64,000 nucleotides of DNA from Camellia lanceoleosa. Lineage: Eukaryota; Streptophyta; Magnoliopsida; Ericales; Theaceae. The notes under the pieces were generated by a model. It had not been told where the DNA came from. It saw nothing but the letters and a program-made list of their open reading frames with translations, and searched no databases. Below, one piece after another: positions 47,701 through 59,428 of the stretch; position 1 is the first letter of the stretch, and each line of letters starts with the position of its first letter. The position numbers and the translations under genes were made by a program. The stretch spans positions 48,317,932 to 48,381,931 of the forward strand of contig CM045760.1 in the NCBI GenBank assembly GCA_025200525.1, written 5' to 3'.

Positions 47701-48789
47701 CAGGAAAGTAGGAATCGTGCTGCTCGCCAACGGATTCCAAATAGGATATGGAATGACGAAGATGGCGTTGAACATGTTGAGGTAACTTCTTACTGGCACC
47801 ACAAATTTTATTGCGTAAATTTTAAATAGTGAAAATCACCAATAAGTACTACTTTTCTCACAAGATTACCATTAAAGCCTATCAAATTTCTATTTGGATA
47901 ACTAGTCTTATTTTTTATAAGTCTTCGTAATGGTATGTTTTATTACAATTTTTTACCCATTTTCATTAAAATATGAATTACGTCGTTGTGACTGATCTAA
48001 TATTAATAAAATTAAGCCTTTTTGGATGATTTACCAAATATATTTCTCATATTGTGAGATGATAAAAATATTATGGATGTTATGCCAGGAGTCTTTATGT
48101 TTGGTTCTTTATTCTTTTGGTATTAGAATTTGCTTAATTTCTATAATTAAAAAAACAATTTTTAAATAAATTAAAATCGGTCATAAAAGTGTAATTAATA
48201 TCTTAACGAGAAGGCCATACCATTATGGATATTTGAACCATAAAAAAAAAAAAAAATTTAGTCAAAAATAAGACTTTGCCCAAATGTGAAATTTGGTACG
48301 ACTTGCTAATAATCTTGAGAGAAAAGTAGTACTTATTGGTCATTTTTTCTCTTTTAAATATTGGATAATGCAGAAAATACCCAAATTGTTAACAAAATTT
48401 TTGAATTTTTTGACTGAAAACACATTCAACCTTTGAACACCTGCCCCTTCTTCCAACTTCCGAGCCAACCCTGAGTTTGTAAGAATATAATCTAAGCGAA
48501 CCTCCAATTATTCATCAACCTTGTGAAGTTAGTTCTTATTATGTCGAATCAGATTTGCAGAAATACCTACTTGATACTTGAATAGAAAACAATGATCATC
48601 TACGTTGATCTGAACAATTGAATAAAACAGGTTAACTTCTATATTCGGGGTCCCCGTGGAGCTGGCAAAGTTTACACGGAGATGTTCAGAGACATGGTGG
48701 ACAAGCAGTGGAAGTTCACATATTTGATCGTTGAGATCAAATCGCCTTCCCCGGCACAGTTAATACTTGAGTCTTATGTCCCAGCCTGA
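38759..48789 (+). CDS. TIM21: TIM21, mitochondrial TIM23-translocase subunit
   Basis: Nine exons join in frame: 38759-38929, 40865-40921, 41008-41026, 44522-44554, 45530-45693, 46642-46820, 46942-46990, 47662-47781 and 48631-48789. They give 316 residues, all with GT-AG borders. The N-terminus ([15 protein letters not shown]...) is basic and hydroxylated, as in a mitochondrial presequence. One membrane span ([20 protein letters not shown]) covers residues ~180-199. The conserved intermembrane-space TIM21 domain follows: [43 protein letters not shown] and [13 protein letters not shown]21 binds the TIM23 presequence translocase in the inner membrane; the Arabidopsis homologue is known as SD3. 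Exon 3 has only 19 nt. The early exons are weakly conserved, so their use is less certain than exons 5-9. Introns are swollen with transposons; intron 3 is about 3.5 kb. Confidence 0.93.
39070..39475. mobile_element. Mutator-type foldback MITE with 9-bp target duplication
   Basis: AATTAGGAT stands on both sides (39061-39069 and 39476-39484), the 9-bp duplication typical of Mutator-like elements. The whole 406 bp folds back: the left arm GGGCACAGCTTCTCTCC pairs with the right arm (reversed GGCCACAGCTTCTCTCC), and pairing continues with few mismatches to a short centre near 39265-39290. It lies in TIM21 intron 1. Confidence 0.95.
39775..39900 (+). mobile_element. tRNA-derived SINE in TIM21 intron 1
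   Basis: A perfect A-box match TGGCTCAATGG (39788-39798) and a B-box-like GGTTTGAGTCA (39823-39833, two mismatches) are followed by ATAGTCTCTCTACAAAATGG and GGTAAAACTGTGTATAT. That body recalls the Au-type plant SINE (CTCTTGCAAA...GGTAAGGCTGCGTA). The 3' end is not sharply defined. Confidence 0.65.
41080..41797. mobile_element. MITE-like element in TIM21 intron 3
   Basis: GGCCCCGTTTGAAAAGTAAT on the left matches, inverted, the right end AAAATAGCTTGTTCTCAAAC followed by GAAGCC. Both arms contain AAAAAGTTACTAAAA-type sequence. The ends are imperfect and the inside is non-coding. Confidence 0.5.
41798..43557. mobile_element. MITE family Y, copy 1, interrupted by the solo LTR
   Basis: 41798-41928 and 43483-43557, once joined, match the reverse complement of the intact copy at 44950-45139. 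Shared phrases include CTTATTTAAGTCACA, ATCACTTCAAA and CATAAAAAGTCAAAAAGTA. Confidence 0.75.
41929..43482 (+). mobile_element. solo LTR in TIM21 intron 3
   Basis: Starts TGTAACAACCCGG and ends GGGTCGTGACA, i.e. the TG...CA boundary of an LTR. Flanks are CAACC (41924-41928) and CAACT (43483-43487), a 5-bp duplication with one change. A TATA box (TATAAATA, 42288-42295) precedes an A/G-rich leader-like stretch at 42318-42412. The middle contains short repeats, including GAGCTAAGTGCTACACT twice. No internal retrotransposon genes remain. Confidence 0.85.
44950..45139. mobile_element. MITE family Y, copy 2, intact
   Basis: The ends TTAGGGATTGTTTGG and (reversed) TTAAGTGGTTGTTTGG enclose 190 bp of non-coding DNA in TIM21 intron 4. 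It shows what copy 1 looked like before the LTR entered. Confidence 0.75.
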
Positions 48790-50860
48790 ATCATTTACAA
48801 GATTGATCATCGGTTACATGTATGTATATAATGCTTACAACCTTGTCGGTTATTATTTTTCTAAAATCTCGCTCCTTCCGGAGGAGCTCGAATGATTTTT
48901 TAGTCGAAGTTTTGATTGCCTTACGTGTTGCTGCAAAAAGCAAAAACATGTTTTGAATTTGTTTCTGTTATTTTGGTTTTACTTGGCAGTGGTGGTTGCC
49001 CTTTTTTTAAGTTAACCAGGAACAATGTCCTTTGGGCCTATCCTAGAAACAAAAACCCGAGGATCAAGAGACACCTCCAAATCGCTTGATTTGGACAAAC
49101 AGGACGGGCGACAAGAGTCTGACCTAAATTTTGGATTGTTCTTATGTAGAGCATGGATTGAGTTGAGTGATTGTGTTCGTTTCGCATGGAAGATCAAATG
49201 TAGTTTCATACTTCGCAGATGTTAAATACATGAATTCATTAATGAAAATGCACACAACACACACACAAAAAAGAGTCAAATTTGTGGTTTGGATTCATTT
49301 TTGGTATGATGGGAGTCGCAGTGAGAATCATAATCACCATGTTTGTTTTTAGTTTTTTAAAAACATTTTTAAAAAAAAATTTACTTTCTTGTTTTTTGTA
49401 TTTTTTTGTTTTTACTGAATTTTTTTTAATATTTTAAGGAATTTTTAAAATTTTTAGACACACCTAATATAAATACACTTAAAAAGTATAATAATCGTGA
49501 AAAAATCTTAAAAAAATTTACTAAATACCAAAAATATAAAAAAAAAAATTACGAAAATTCAATATATTTTTCATATTTTTTCGTATTTATTAATTTTTAA
49601 AAATATTTTTCACAAATATTTTACCTTTTAAATACATTTAAGTAAGGTGTATCTAAAAAAGTAAAAAAATGCTTAAAATTTTAAAAATATTCACTAAAAA
49701 CAAAAAAATACGAAAAACAAAAATTCAGTTTTCAGAAAATTGAATTCAGAAAACTGAAACCAAACCCACTGGATATATCTCATTTCTATGATTTTTTTTT
49801 TTTCTCAGTAAGTAGCATTACCGAAATGAATTTATTGCAGAATTTTGTCATTAACCACCTCAATTTTCATTCCAGTTTATTGTGAATATAAATCATAATA
49901 TAACCATGTTTCAATTATTATTGTCAAGACTTTTATCATTTTAATCTACTGTCTCATGCAATGTAGATAAAACATAACACCACTTTTGGATTGAGTGTTT
50001 TGGAAATAAAATATAAATAAATATCCATTTCTTTTTCTGTTTTTTTCCCCCTATAATCATCATTTTTCTCTTCATTTATCTATCAACTTATCCAAATAAG
50101 AAGAGATGCAACTATCTTTTCTTTTTCTGAATGCTTTTATTCATTCTGATCATTTATTTTTCAACCAAAAGATGTTACGGCTCATTGATTGCCACACAAA
50201 CACAAATTATTAGTTACTAAGGATTCATTTGGCAAACTTTACTTTTAATCAAAAAGTTAAAAAATCACTATAAGTTGTCATAATATATTTTTTATTTTTT
50301 TGTATATTTTTTTATAAAAAATTAAAAAATTATTAAAATAATATGTTCCCAAACAAGGCAAGGTCTAGTTTAACTTTTGTAATGATTTTTTGAATTTTTT
50401 AATTAAAAAAAGTGTTTAAATATAAATTTTTTAGTTGCATAGAAAATTGTGATTGACTGTGGCCGTGTTTGGGCATTTGATTTTTTGGTTTTTTTTCACT
50501 ACAAGACAAATATTTTACAAAATCAAAAAAAATAAATCCAAACAAAATATCACATCAAACCCCATACTCATTTCTTTTTTTCTCTCACAAACATCACATC
50601 TAACCACAAAAAAACCTAACTATTTTTCCAAACACAATTTTTTTACTCCAATAATATCCTACAACTAAAAAAATCTACAAAAAAAACTTACTTCTCAAAC
50701 ACCCACTGTGTATGACTTGAATTTTTAGTGACTTTGACTTCTTTTTTTTTTAATTTTAATTTAGGTTTTTGATTTTTTAAACAAAGAATCAAGTTGTCAA
50801 ATGAGACCTAAAAGAGTTAAACCATTATAGATATCGTTCAAAAAAGAAGCAATAAATTAT
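48790..50860. other. TIM21 3' flank and AT-rich intergenic DNA
   Basis: The 3' untranslated region probably ends between 48830 and 48960. The segment 49019-49215 has higher GC and is open on both strands, but I recognise no protein. 49350-49760 is dense in AAAAATTTTTAAAA-type inverted sequence, probably a degenerate foldback repeat. Confidence 0.4.
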
Positions 50861-50861
50861 A

Positions 50862-51192
50862 AATACATCTCTTAAGATTTGTTTAAAATATAAATTTATT
50901 CCTGTAATTTTAAAAATTATATCTTGCACCTTCAAATTTTCTAATCATACACATGACCTCTTTTATTAAAAAATTATCAAGTAATTATCAGTTTTTTAAT
51001 GATATTAGAATTATATTTTAATTAATAATTTAAATAATTTTATTGTTGTATAGGATAGTAGTTATGATTTTTTTTTTTTTTTTGTTAATTTTGTTAAATT
51101 TTTTTTAATAAGGGGATATTTGTAATTTTTAGGATCACAAGAAATAATTTGTATTTTAAATAAATTTTAAGAAGTGTATTTGTAATTCATTT
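50862..51192. mobile_element. MITE family Z, copy 2
   Basis: AATACATCTCTTAAGATTTG and TAAGAAGTGTATTTGTAATT bound a body with AGTAATTATCAGTTTTTTAA, GATATTAGAATTATATTTTA and GGGGATATTTGTAATTTTTA that parallels 37855-38175. Confidence 0.5.
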
Positions 51193-54100
51193 AAAAAGAA
51201 AAGATCCAATGAATATATCATCATCCATGTATATTTGTGAACAAGAGGAGCAACTAAGATTTTGTTTAGATTTTAAATTTGTGAAGATAAAAGCAAAGAA
51301 AAATGAAAAAGAAAATGGAATGGTAGTTAATTTTCTCTTTATTGATTTAGAAAAATGAGGGGAAAAATGACTATACATTTGTCAAAGAAATCGATTATTT
51401 TGTTTAGTTAGCTATATAAGATGAGTAGATATTCCATTTCATTTTATTTTCTCTTTTGAGAAATCCACAAAAAAGGTTGAAAATAATTTCAAAGAAGATG
51501 GGCAGACCTTGTAGTTGCACCCCATTTTCCCTTGATGTCTTCCACCTAAATGAGTAAGCCAGCCCACAAGTTAGGTCTTGTCATTTTTCTTTTCGGGATA
51601 AGTTAATCTCAGGTTTATATCTCAATATAAGAGAATTTGAGAAGTACATAAAATTCATCATGAATTCTATTTCGATAATTTTAATCATTAATTTTGTAAG
51701 ACTCAATTTTTATCATCCATTTAAAAAAATAATTTAATCTGATAATCGTAACATTTATATTTTATCGCATTTGTTTCCAAGAAATGAACTATAAATATAT
51801 TTTTAAAAATAAACCATCTATTTTTTTAGAGACAATCATGTAAAATAAAAATGTTACGATTATCGAATTCGTCTAACTTTTTTCATGAACGATATACATT
51901 GAAAGCCTTAAAAAATAAATAATTCAAATTATCAAAATAAAATTCATAATGAACCCTACAGACTTCTCAAGTTTTCTCATGTTGATATATATATATATAT
52001 GAGAGAAGCCCAACCCTTTGCCTTTTATGTCAATTTAGTTTTAGTAGTTGCAATTGTATCTATTTTACCATTAATTTTTTTTCTTTTTGTATCAATTTAA
52101 TTGAATTGATAACCTCCATTAAAAAATTAAACAAAAATAAAAAGTAAAATGATCCATTGAAAATAGAATGAACAATTTTAGACTGGAACCAACTCTCAAT
52201 CACCTTGAGGAGTGAATCAACCATTTTGTCCTTAATTTCAATCCACTGTCTAAAGTAATAGTGATATCAATTGGATTAAATCCACATAGTGTAAAAAAAT
52301 TAAGGATAAAATTGCTGAACTTAGAATTATAAAGATCAAATCGATACAAGAGATAAACTACAAGTGCAATTTGCCCAAAAAAAGAAGAAGAATAAAGTAA
52401 TGGCATTTTGTTGCCACTCTCAACAAATCCAAACACAATCTAAAAGAATCCAAAGACAGATTTACCAACCAATACATAAACTAAAGAAGAAAGAGAGAGC
52501 CTGCACTTTTATCTCGAGACTAAACAGTCAAACTCATCAAAAAGTTAGTGCTTCTTTTCATCCCAAAATGCACCAAATGAGGCAAGCAAGAACTACTTCT
52601 CATATTTTTGTCTCTCAAACAATTCTCTTGCCAATTTAAGCACAACCAAAAGGAGAAAAGAAATGGATATCATATCCCTATGGCAATCATATAATAGAGG
52701 AAGAAACCTCCAGGCACCACCTATTCTAGAGCTCCCCTTTTCCCTACAAATCAAATTGTCAGTCATGAAGAACCTCCCCAATGCCATTGCAGAAGCAAAG
52801 AATGCCGTGTCACAACGAACTTGGTTCCTCAAATGCCTAACAAGATAATCGTAAGAATTGAGCAGAGTCATCCCAACCCTAGCCGATCCCTTCCCAAAGA
52901 CATGCAAAGTTCGAGCTCTTAACATTCATTCAACCATTCTAGGTCGGCTCTATCCATGGCAGATCTCCACAGCCAAGTCCTACCATGATGGCACCCAAAA
53001 ACATGTTTTAAAAACGATATTGAACTTTTATGTTCGTTTGAAGGCCAAAAGAAGTGGAAGATATCGTGAACAAATGCTAAAACAGTAAATAATTCATGAG
53101 AATAAAGCATATGCAAGTCGAGATTTGTTAGTACAATGGTAATACAAATGCAACAATACTGATTACTACTACAGGCCAAAATATTGCAACATTATAAAAT
53201 CCAATTTAAATCATGATACGCTGTATTTAGCCCCCACATCAATAGATCTGGGCTAGATAGAGTGTTTTGGCAAGCTAAAGAGCAGTAGCAACAATAAGAA
53301 TGTAAAGAATAGTGAGCCAAAATCGTGTCTAGTTCTTTTTATCCTCATAGATGCTGTAACAGTGAAAAAATTGGACAGAACACTAGTGTAACAGCCGTTG
53401 CTGATTTTTGTTATTTTATTTTTACCGACAAACACTACAGTGTATCAGGACCTCTAAGTCAGTTATGTAACTGCCATTACATTTTGAAACGATTGTTTTA
53501 AAAACCTTGGACTGCCGTGAATCCCAAAAACTCCACTATTCTTAAGTCTAAATATGTACACGACTTCAATTGTTACCAAACTACTCTCCTAGATTCCCAA
53601 AACATACGCGTATACGCCTTTGAAGTTAAAACCTCTCCTAGATTACACAAACTTTAAATACTGGCATGTGTCCATCCACCATTCGAGTAAGAACCTCTTC
53701 CAGGCTCCCTGACATGTAAATGCTGCCGTGTTTACATGCACCCTTCAAATAAAAACAAAGTACAAAATCATTGACATTGTCAGCTGCCAAGATAATGTAT
53801 CCAGAAAGAATAATTCATTATTTCTGTTTATAGACATCAATAACAAAAACAGGAAACAGTACTTCATTTATGATGACAATTCAAACTCAGTAGATAATGG
53901 TTGATAACTAAATCAGATTGAAGATCTTAAACGCCTCACATTATTTCTTCAATTGAAAACCAGACGACAAATTTGTCACAGAAATAGCTTTTTCAAGTAA
54001 CTAATCAAAATGGGCATTCTCAACTTTGCACCCCAACAATTTGCATACCAACAACATAACTCTTGATCTGCCTTCTCAGCATGTTAAACAATCAAGCAGT

Positions 54101-54300
54101 AAATCATCATGAAGTAACAAGATAAAGGATTTAAAAATAAAAAACCTCTATTAAGTAAATAGATAATACATATGTACATCTGAAACTGCTTATAGAAACT
54201 AAAATGATAAGCCTTTTCAGTCAAATTTGTTAAGCTCATCACAAAAAAAGATTTTTTATAAAATAAACCATAAACAAGATTCACTTAGTTCTCCTTCCAT
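51193..54300. other. intergenic; one unrecognised GC-richer stretch at 52590-53090
   Basis: A 110-codon minus-strand frame at 52593-52925 (MLRARTLHVFGKGSARVG...) lies in somewhat GC-richer sequence and could be a decayed exon or a non-coding transcript. It has no family features I know. The rest shows no gene signals. 54300-54384 may be 3' untranslated sequence of the DUF1639 gene. Confidence 0.35.
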
Positions 54301-54384
54301 CTGGTTTTGGTTGATTATACCTTTGAATGAGGTCACAAAATTTGGAAGTCACATCACAAGCCTTCAAACTATTACATCTATCAA

Positions 54385-55455
54385 CTAACCCTGCAATCAA
54401 AGCATAATCTTATTACTAAACCCACAAATTAAACATCCAATTATCAATGTTCAAAACTGAAATACAGATGAGAGAAATTATACCTTTAAAGGAGCTTCAG
54501 AAACTTTGTAACAGTCGGGGGTTATCGAAGCCAGCCACAGACCTGGAAACAGATTCTGCACACACAAAAAAGAACAAAAAAGATTAATTCGATGCATTAG
54601 TTACCATTCAAAATTCATAATAATCCACTCAAGAATCAATAACCACATAGAATGATGAATTCTTACATCGATTTGCTTTTGAATAGTCTTCGCTCTCTTC
54701 TTCGGCCTCCTTGCGGGTTTTGATCCACTCATCGAAAAGATATCCTCTTCAATTTCTTGCCGAGAAAGCGAAATCGAGAACTTCTGCTTCTTCTTCTTCT
54801 CCTTCTCTGATACCTCTGCTTCAGGACCGCTTCGCAACCAAATCGATTCGGGTCGATTCGATGTCACCGGTTGCAATTGAGCTTTGTTCTCCGGCAATGG
54901 AACTTTCGATGACCCTCCATTCGCATTCGGTAGCTTCGTAATAGGCTTTCTAGGCCTCAAATTCCACGTCTTTGCCACCGATTCTTCCACTTCTCCTCCT
55001 TCTGTACCTGTTTTCCCTTCTTCTTGAACATCATCGACCTTGTTTTTCGTTCGGAGCCGAATATAGATCTTCGATCTGACTCCATCAACCTCCGATACCG
55101 CCGAATTTTTCTCCGATTTCTCGATCATGTGATCAGAAGAGGAGACCACGAAGCCGTTCCTGACAATTTCAGGAGCCGATTTTCTCCGATTCTCAGAAAC
55201 GTACCCCGATTCCATCTCGGAGGCAGAATCACACATCGGAGACGGCCGCCGTAGCGAAGATTGTCGCGGCAGCGCTGAATCAAACGGCGGAGAATGGCGG
55301 AAAGCGGAATCCGGCGGCGGAGGAGAAGGAGATGATTCGGAGAGGCGGCGGCCGCGATGGAGATTGTTTGTGTGGTTCTTCGGCCATTTTAAGAGAGGTA
55401 ATGAGAAGTTGTGGAGAGGTTGGGACTTGGCTGGAACAACAGGTGAGGAGGCCAT
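54385..55455 (-). CDS. DUF1639-family protein
   Basis: Exon 1 (55455-54667) encodes 263 residues from MASSPVVPAKSQPLHNFSLP; exon 2 (54555-54484) adds 24 (NLFPGLWLASITPDCYKVSE APLK). The DUF1639 signature is complete: KFSISLSRQEIEEDIFSMSG, RPKKRAKTIQKQID, then NLFPGLWL. The protein is basic and Ser/Pro-rich, probably nuclear, and its biochemical role is unknown. I chose ATG 55455 because the codons upstream in the same frame are TA-repeat (IYIYIY) and lack similarity. After exon 2, splicing at AAG|GTATAA to the acceptor at 54391 gives G-stop (TAG at 54387-54385). Without splicing the protein ends V-stop (TAA at 54480). Only the last residue differs. Proline codons and ESGYVSENRRKSAPE-type acidic/basic patches fill the N-terminal half. 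Confidence 0.88.
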
Positions 55456-55503
55456 GGAGTTTCTTCTCTTCAAAGTCTCCGATTCAGAGTCCAAACGAAA
55501 CAA

Positions 55504-55523
55504 CATATATATATATATATATA
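55504..55523. repeat. (TA)n tract upstream of the DUF1639 gene
   Basis: About ten TA units some 50-70 bp above the start codon. It may lie in the 5' leader. Confidence 0.85.
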
Positions 55524-55839
55524 TCACTGAAATTTTGAGAATTCACTCAGATCAAACGCTCGAAACAATGGAATTTGTGCAAGTTTTGTCTCACGTCGAT
55601 TGTAGAGATATTTCCTCTCTGATCTTCGATCGTCCACGAAGCTTCATTGGTCACAATCTAACCCTGAAAAACACGAAGCTTCGATGAAGTGCTTCTCTCT
55701 CTCTCTCTCTCTCTAGTAGATTGATTAATATATATGTATGTATATGTGATTCTTAATGGTGTGAAGCTTGAACGGAGACAATGAAAACCCTAAAAAAAAC
55801 AAAGAGAGAGAGAGTTGGCTGGAGGAGGTGAAGAAGTGA

Positions 55840-55841
<2 letters not shown>

Positions 55842-55873
<32 letters not shown>

Positions 55874-55877
55874 GGGG
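55842..55877. repeat. (GA)n followed by 15 G
   Basis: Ten or so GA units pass into an uninterrupted G run, upstream of the DUF1639 gene on its promoter side. A (CT)n run also lies at 55692-55713. Confidence 0.92.
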
Positions 55878-56270
55878 TGTGCTTCTGGTGCTGGTGAATA
55901 AGAGGGTTACCAGCTGAGACTCTCTCTTGAATGAAAACAGAGTATTTTTTTTGTTTTCCTATTTTACCCTTTTATTATTATATATATATAAAAAATAGAC
56001 ATATAAAAATTGATGTGTAACCCCAAATTTATTTTATTTTTGTGTAAATAGTTTGTTTGACTAAATTTTTATTAGGGTTTCACATATCTGTCAGTTTACA
56101 ATTTTATTTTTCTTAACAATACAAAATTTTATTTTTCAAAAACAGAGCTTTATGTTTTGACTTTTTTAAAAAAAATTATGACAATTTTTGTGCATGGTTG
56201 AAATATCTATGAATAATCATGGTTTTTGATAGTTTTTTTTTTTGTTCTCAAATTTGCTTGTTTCACACTT
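55878..56270. other. AT-rich intergenic DNA, nothing recognised
   Basis: Poly-A/T tracts and a TA-repeat near 55980; no exon or repeat structure seen. Confidence 0.4.
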
Positions 56271-56284
56271 TCAGATATATATCT

Positions 56285-56475
56285 ATATATATTTTTGATA
56301 ACTAGAACACTTCAAAAGCAAGACTTTTAGGATCCATCCTTATAAGCCAAATTAGGGGAAGTAAGCCGATCCATCTAAATCGTCAGACTTCTATTTGAGT
56401 AGTAGAGGATTTGAACCCTGGTTAGTAAGGAGAGGAGTACACTCCCTTACCAACTAGGATGGCTTCTTGGTGGTA
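56285..56475 (-). mobile_element. tRNA-derived SINE
   Basis: On the minus strand, AGCCATCCTAGTTGGTAAGG leads to an A-box-like TAGTTGGTAAGG (56456-56445) and a perfect B-box GGTTCAAATCC (56417-56407). A unique body and an A/T-rich tail (TATCAAAAATATAT) near 56285 follow. Order and spacing are those of a tRNA-related SINE. The target duplication was not resolved. Confidence 0.75.
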
Positions 56476-56917
56476 CACTTTCGGATATTTTAGTACTTAA
56501 ATTGTCACTCATTTTCTTATTTTTTTGATAACAGAGTTTATTATTTTTGTGGCATCAAAATAGATAGGCGAGGAATGAAGGAGAGGAAATATATGAGACC
56601 TAAATTAGAATAGACGGGCGAAAGGTGTCATGTCACAGAGTAAGGAAAAAAAAAGCAATAAATTTGGTTACAAAGAAGAAAACAAATTCACTTATTAATC
56701 TTCTTGTAATTATTCTTTCCCTAAGTTCATTTGCAATTTTATATGTTTTATTTATAGTCTCTAGTTATACATTTGGCTATGAGTTGATTTTAATTTTGGG
56801 GAATTTGATGATAGACCCCTCAGTGTCTAACTTATCCTTTAAAATGACAAGAATTATATAGATTTTTTCAAAATTTCATAGTATTTTAAAACTTATTTCT
56901 TTTATTATAATACCCTC

Positions 56918-56949
<32 letters not shown>

Positions 56950-58890
56950 ATGTGTGTGCGCGCGCGCGCGCTCGCGCATATTAGATTTGCAATCTCTCTC
57001 TCATATCAATCTCTCTTCTGTCTGTCTCACTCTTGTTATTGTTGCTCTTCATCTACGCCTTCGCTACTCTCCATCAACACCACCACTACTCACCATAAAA
57101 CTCTTTCTCTACCGTCTTCATCTCCACCATCACTTGTCGCATTTACAACTTCAGATCTGAGATCATTCACAGTCGTTGTTGCCAGAAAATAAAGATTTGC
57201 GACGGTTCACAAACATCAAATCTGAGATCCTTCACTTTCTCTTTCTCTTTGATTCTGATGGTTCATGCTCTGTGTGTGTGTGTGTGTGTGTGTGTGTCAC
57301 TCACCATTCATGTTCTCTCTTCTTCTTCTTCTTCTTCTTCTTCTTCTATTTTTGAACTCTATCTCTCTATCTCTCTTTCTTCTTCTCATGATGCTTTGTT
57401 CTTCCAACAGTAAAATTTTGTGCTGGTTCATGACACAACACTCTCATGTAAAGCCATCATCCCAGCTTGTTTCAAAATAAAATTTTACTTTGTAATAAAT
57501 AAAAAAAAGATAGTAAAATTTTGCTCTAAATTAGAGTAAAATTTACTATGATTCAAAGTAAAATTTTACTGTCGTTAACCAGATCATCATATTGTTAACT
57601 AGAGTAAAATTTTACTATTACAAAAACAGAGTACATACTAAATGAATGAATTAGAGTCAAATTTTACTTTTAGATCTATGAACAAACAAACAAAAAAACT
57701 CTTGACTTTTCATTGCAATATCTCGATTCCTTATTTTTCTGTCAAATCTAAGTTTTTTTTTAATATTTTTTATATATCTATTTTATTTTATTTTATTTTT
57801 TATCTCAAATCTAAAACTATTGATTTCAAATATGAGTTCGCAAGTATCAAATCTGAGATGGTGGTGGTTTGACGATAAAAATGGTGGTTGCTGATCGACG
57901 ATGAGAATGTGCGACGCCGATAGATGATGAAGATGGTGGAAACAATGAACAACCATAGAGTTAGTGAAAAGAGAGAGAGTGCTGTAAAATAAGGAGATGG
58001 TATAATAGTCAAATAAAATATTCAAATAATAAATTTTATCTTTCATACAGAACTTTATAATTATGAGGAGATTTTAAAAATACAAATTTTTTATTTTTTT
58101 TTTTATTTTATCCTTTTAACAATAAAGGATAGCTAGGAGTGGTTTATGACTAAATTTCCCTTTAATTTATTTAAGCATGTTATTAGTAATTGTCACTTGT
58201 CAATAATATAATGAAATAAAAACGTATAATACATGAAGAAATTTACGATGTGCACTCTTTCAAATGGTGCACATTGTAAAAATATTATGATTTTTATGAT
58301 GAACGTTATGATTATTTGTGATGTGTATTATGACATTTTGTAGTAAAGTTATAAATAAAGAATTTATGATGTACATCCTAAAGTTAAAAATAAAAATGTT
58401 ATGACATTTTGTGATTTTAGTTATAACACTTTGAGATTTTATTATAACATTTTTTAGTCAAAAAAAATAATGAATTTTGTAATGAAAAAATTATAACATT
58501 TTAAATTTAAATTATGAAATTTTATAAAAAAATTATAAAAAACATACCACATACATCTTTTTTAAGGATGTGCGTTGTAACATCTCCTATAATACATACA
58601 AAAAGGTCCAGACAGAATTACCTATTCTACTATTTCAATCTTCTTCTAATGTGGTATTTTTAAAGTCAAAAAATAATTATTTTATAGCGTTGTGCGATTG
58701 CAAGACGAGGATGTCAATTTTGAAAGTGAAACGCCAATTGATGATGGAGAATCTAATCTTGTGATTTAATTGTAAATAAAATATGTTAAAAAATAAGTAG
58801 GGTTAAAAAAATGAGTTGTTAGAAATCTTAAATAATTTATCAAATTTCTCACATTCATGTAAAAGATTAGTAGTAGTTATTCGGAATGTG
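56476..58890. other. intergenic, simple-sequence rich
   Basis: Contains TA/TG/CG runs at 56920-56975, (GT)n at 57268-57298, (TTC)n at 57318-57347, and a cluster of TAAAATTTTACT-type palindromic motifs between 57478 and 57675. Open frames here arise from these runs. No gene recognised. Confidence 0.5.
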
Positions 58891-58895
58891 TTATA

Positions 58896-59428
58896 TGGCC
58901 CCGTTTGTTTTGGGGTGTAGAGGGTGGGATAAGATTAGGATAGAGGTAAGACTCATTTAGTCTTATGTTTGTTTGTAAAGTTAGGGAAGTGATTGAGATG
59001 AAGGAGGAGATTAGGATGGAAGTTGGAAAAGGGATTGGGATGGGGTAGGCGGAGATGATATTAGAAAAATAGTCCGCCGGATTAGAAATTTTTTATTTTT
59101 TACATGTTAGGCATTTTTTTTTTTGAACATTAATGTTTATTTTTTTTGTATTTTTTTTTATTTGTTTCATTATTTTATATAAAAATAATTGAACAATTCT
59201 TATACTAATATCTATCATCAAAACAAACACAATTTCACTTAATCCCTTCACTATTAATCTCCTTACTAACAATTCTCTTACTATTAATCTCCTTACTATG
59301 AATCCTCTCACTATCAATCCCCTTACTAACAAACACAATTTTACTTAATCCCCTCACTATCAATCCCCTTACTAACAATCCTCTTACTATCAATCTTCAT
59401 TTTATTTTTGAAAACAAACGGGGTCTAT
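58896..59428. mobile_element. MITE-like element with CCCCGTTTGTTTT ends and inner tandem repeats
   Basis: GGCCCCGTTTGTTTTGGGG at the left faces GAAAACAAACGGGG at the right. Between 59235 and 59400 the phrase CTTACTAACAATCCTCTTAC and relatives repeat several times. Non-coding. Confidence 0.6.

Noticed and set aside
52593..52925. 110-codon minus-strand frame as a gene
   Set aside because: No recognised motif, no supporting exon structure, and the opposite strand is open as well.
55456..55527. Upstream methionine for the DUF1639 protein
   Set aside because: The added residues come from a TA-repeat (IYIYIY) and lack family similarity; the ATG at 55455 fits better.
56938..57480. Several overlapping open frames rich in C, V, S and L
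   Set aside because: They arise from GT, TTC and CT simple repeats, and none shows a domain.
59093..59338. Minus-strand frame with repeated RGLIVR-type units as a repeat protein
   Set aside because: It is the translation of the short tandem DNA repeat inside a MITE-like element, without a gene context.
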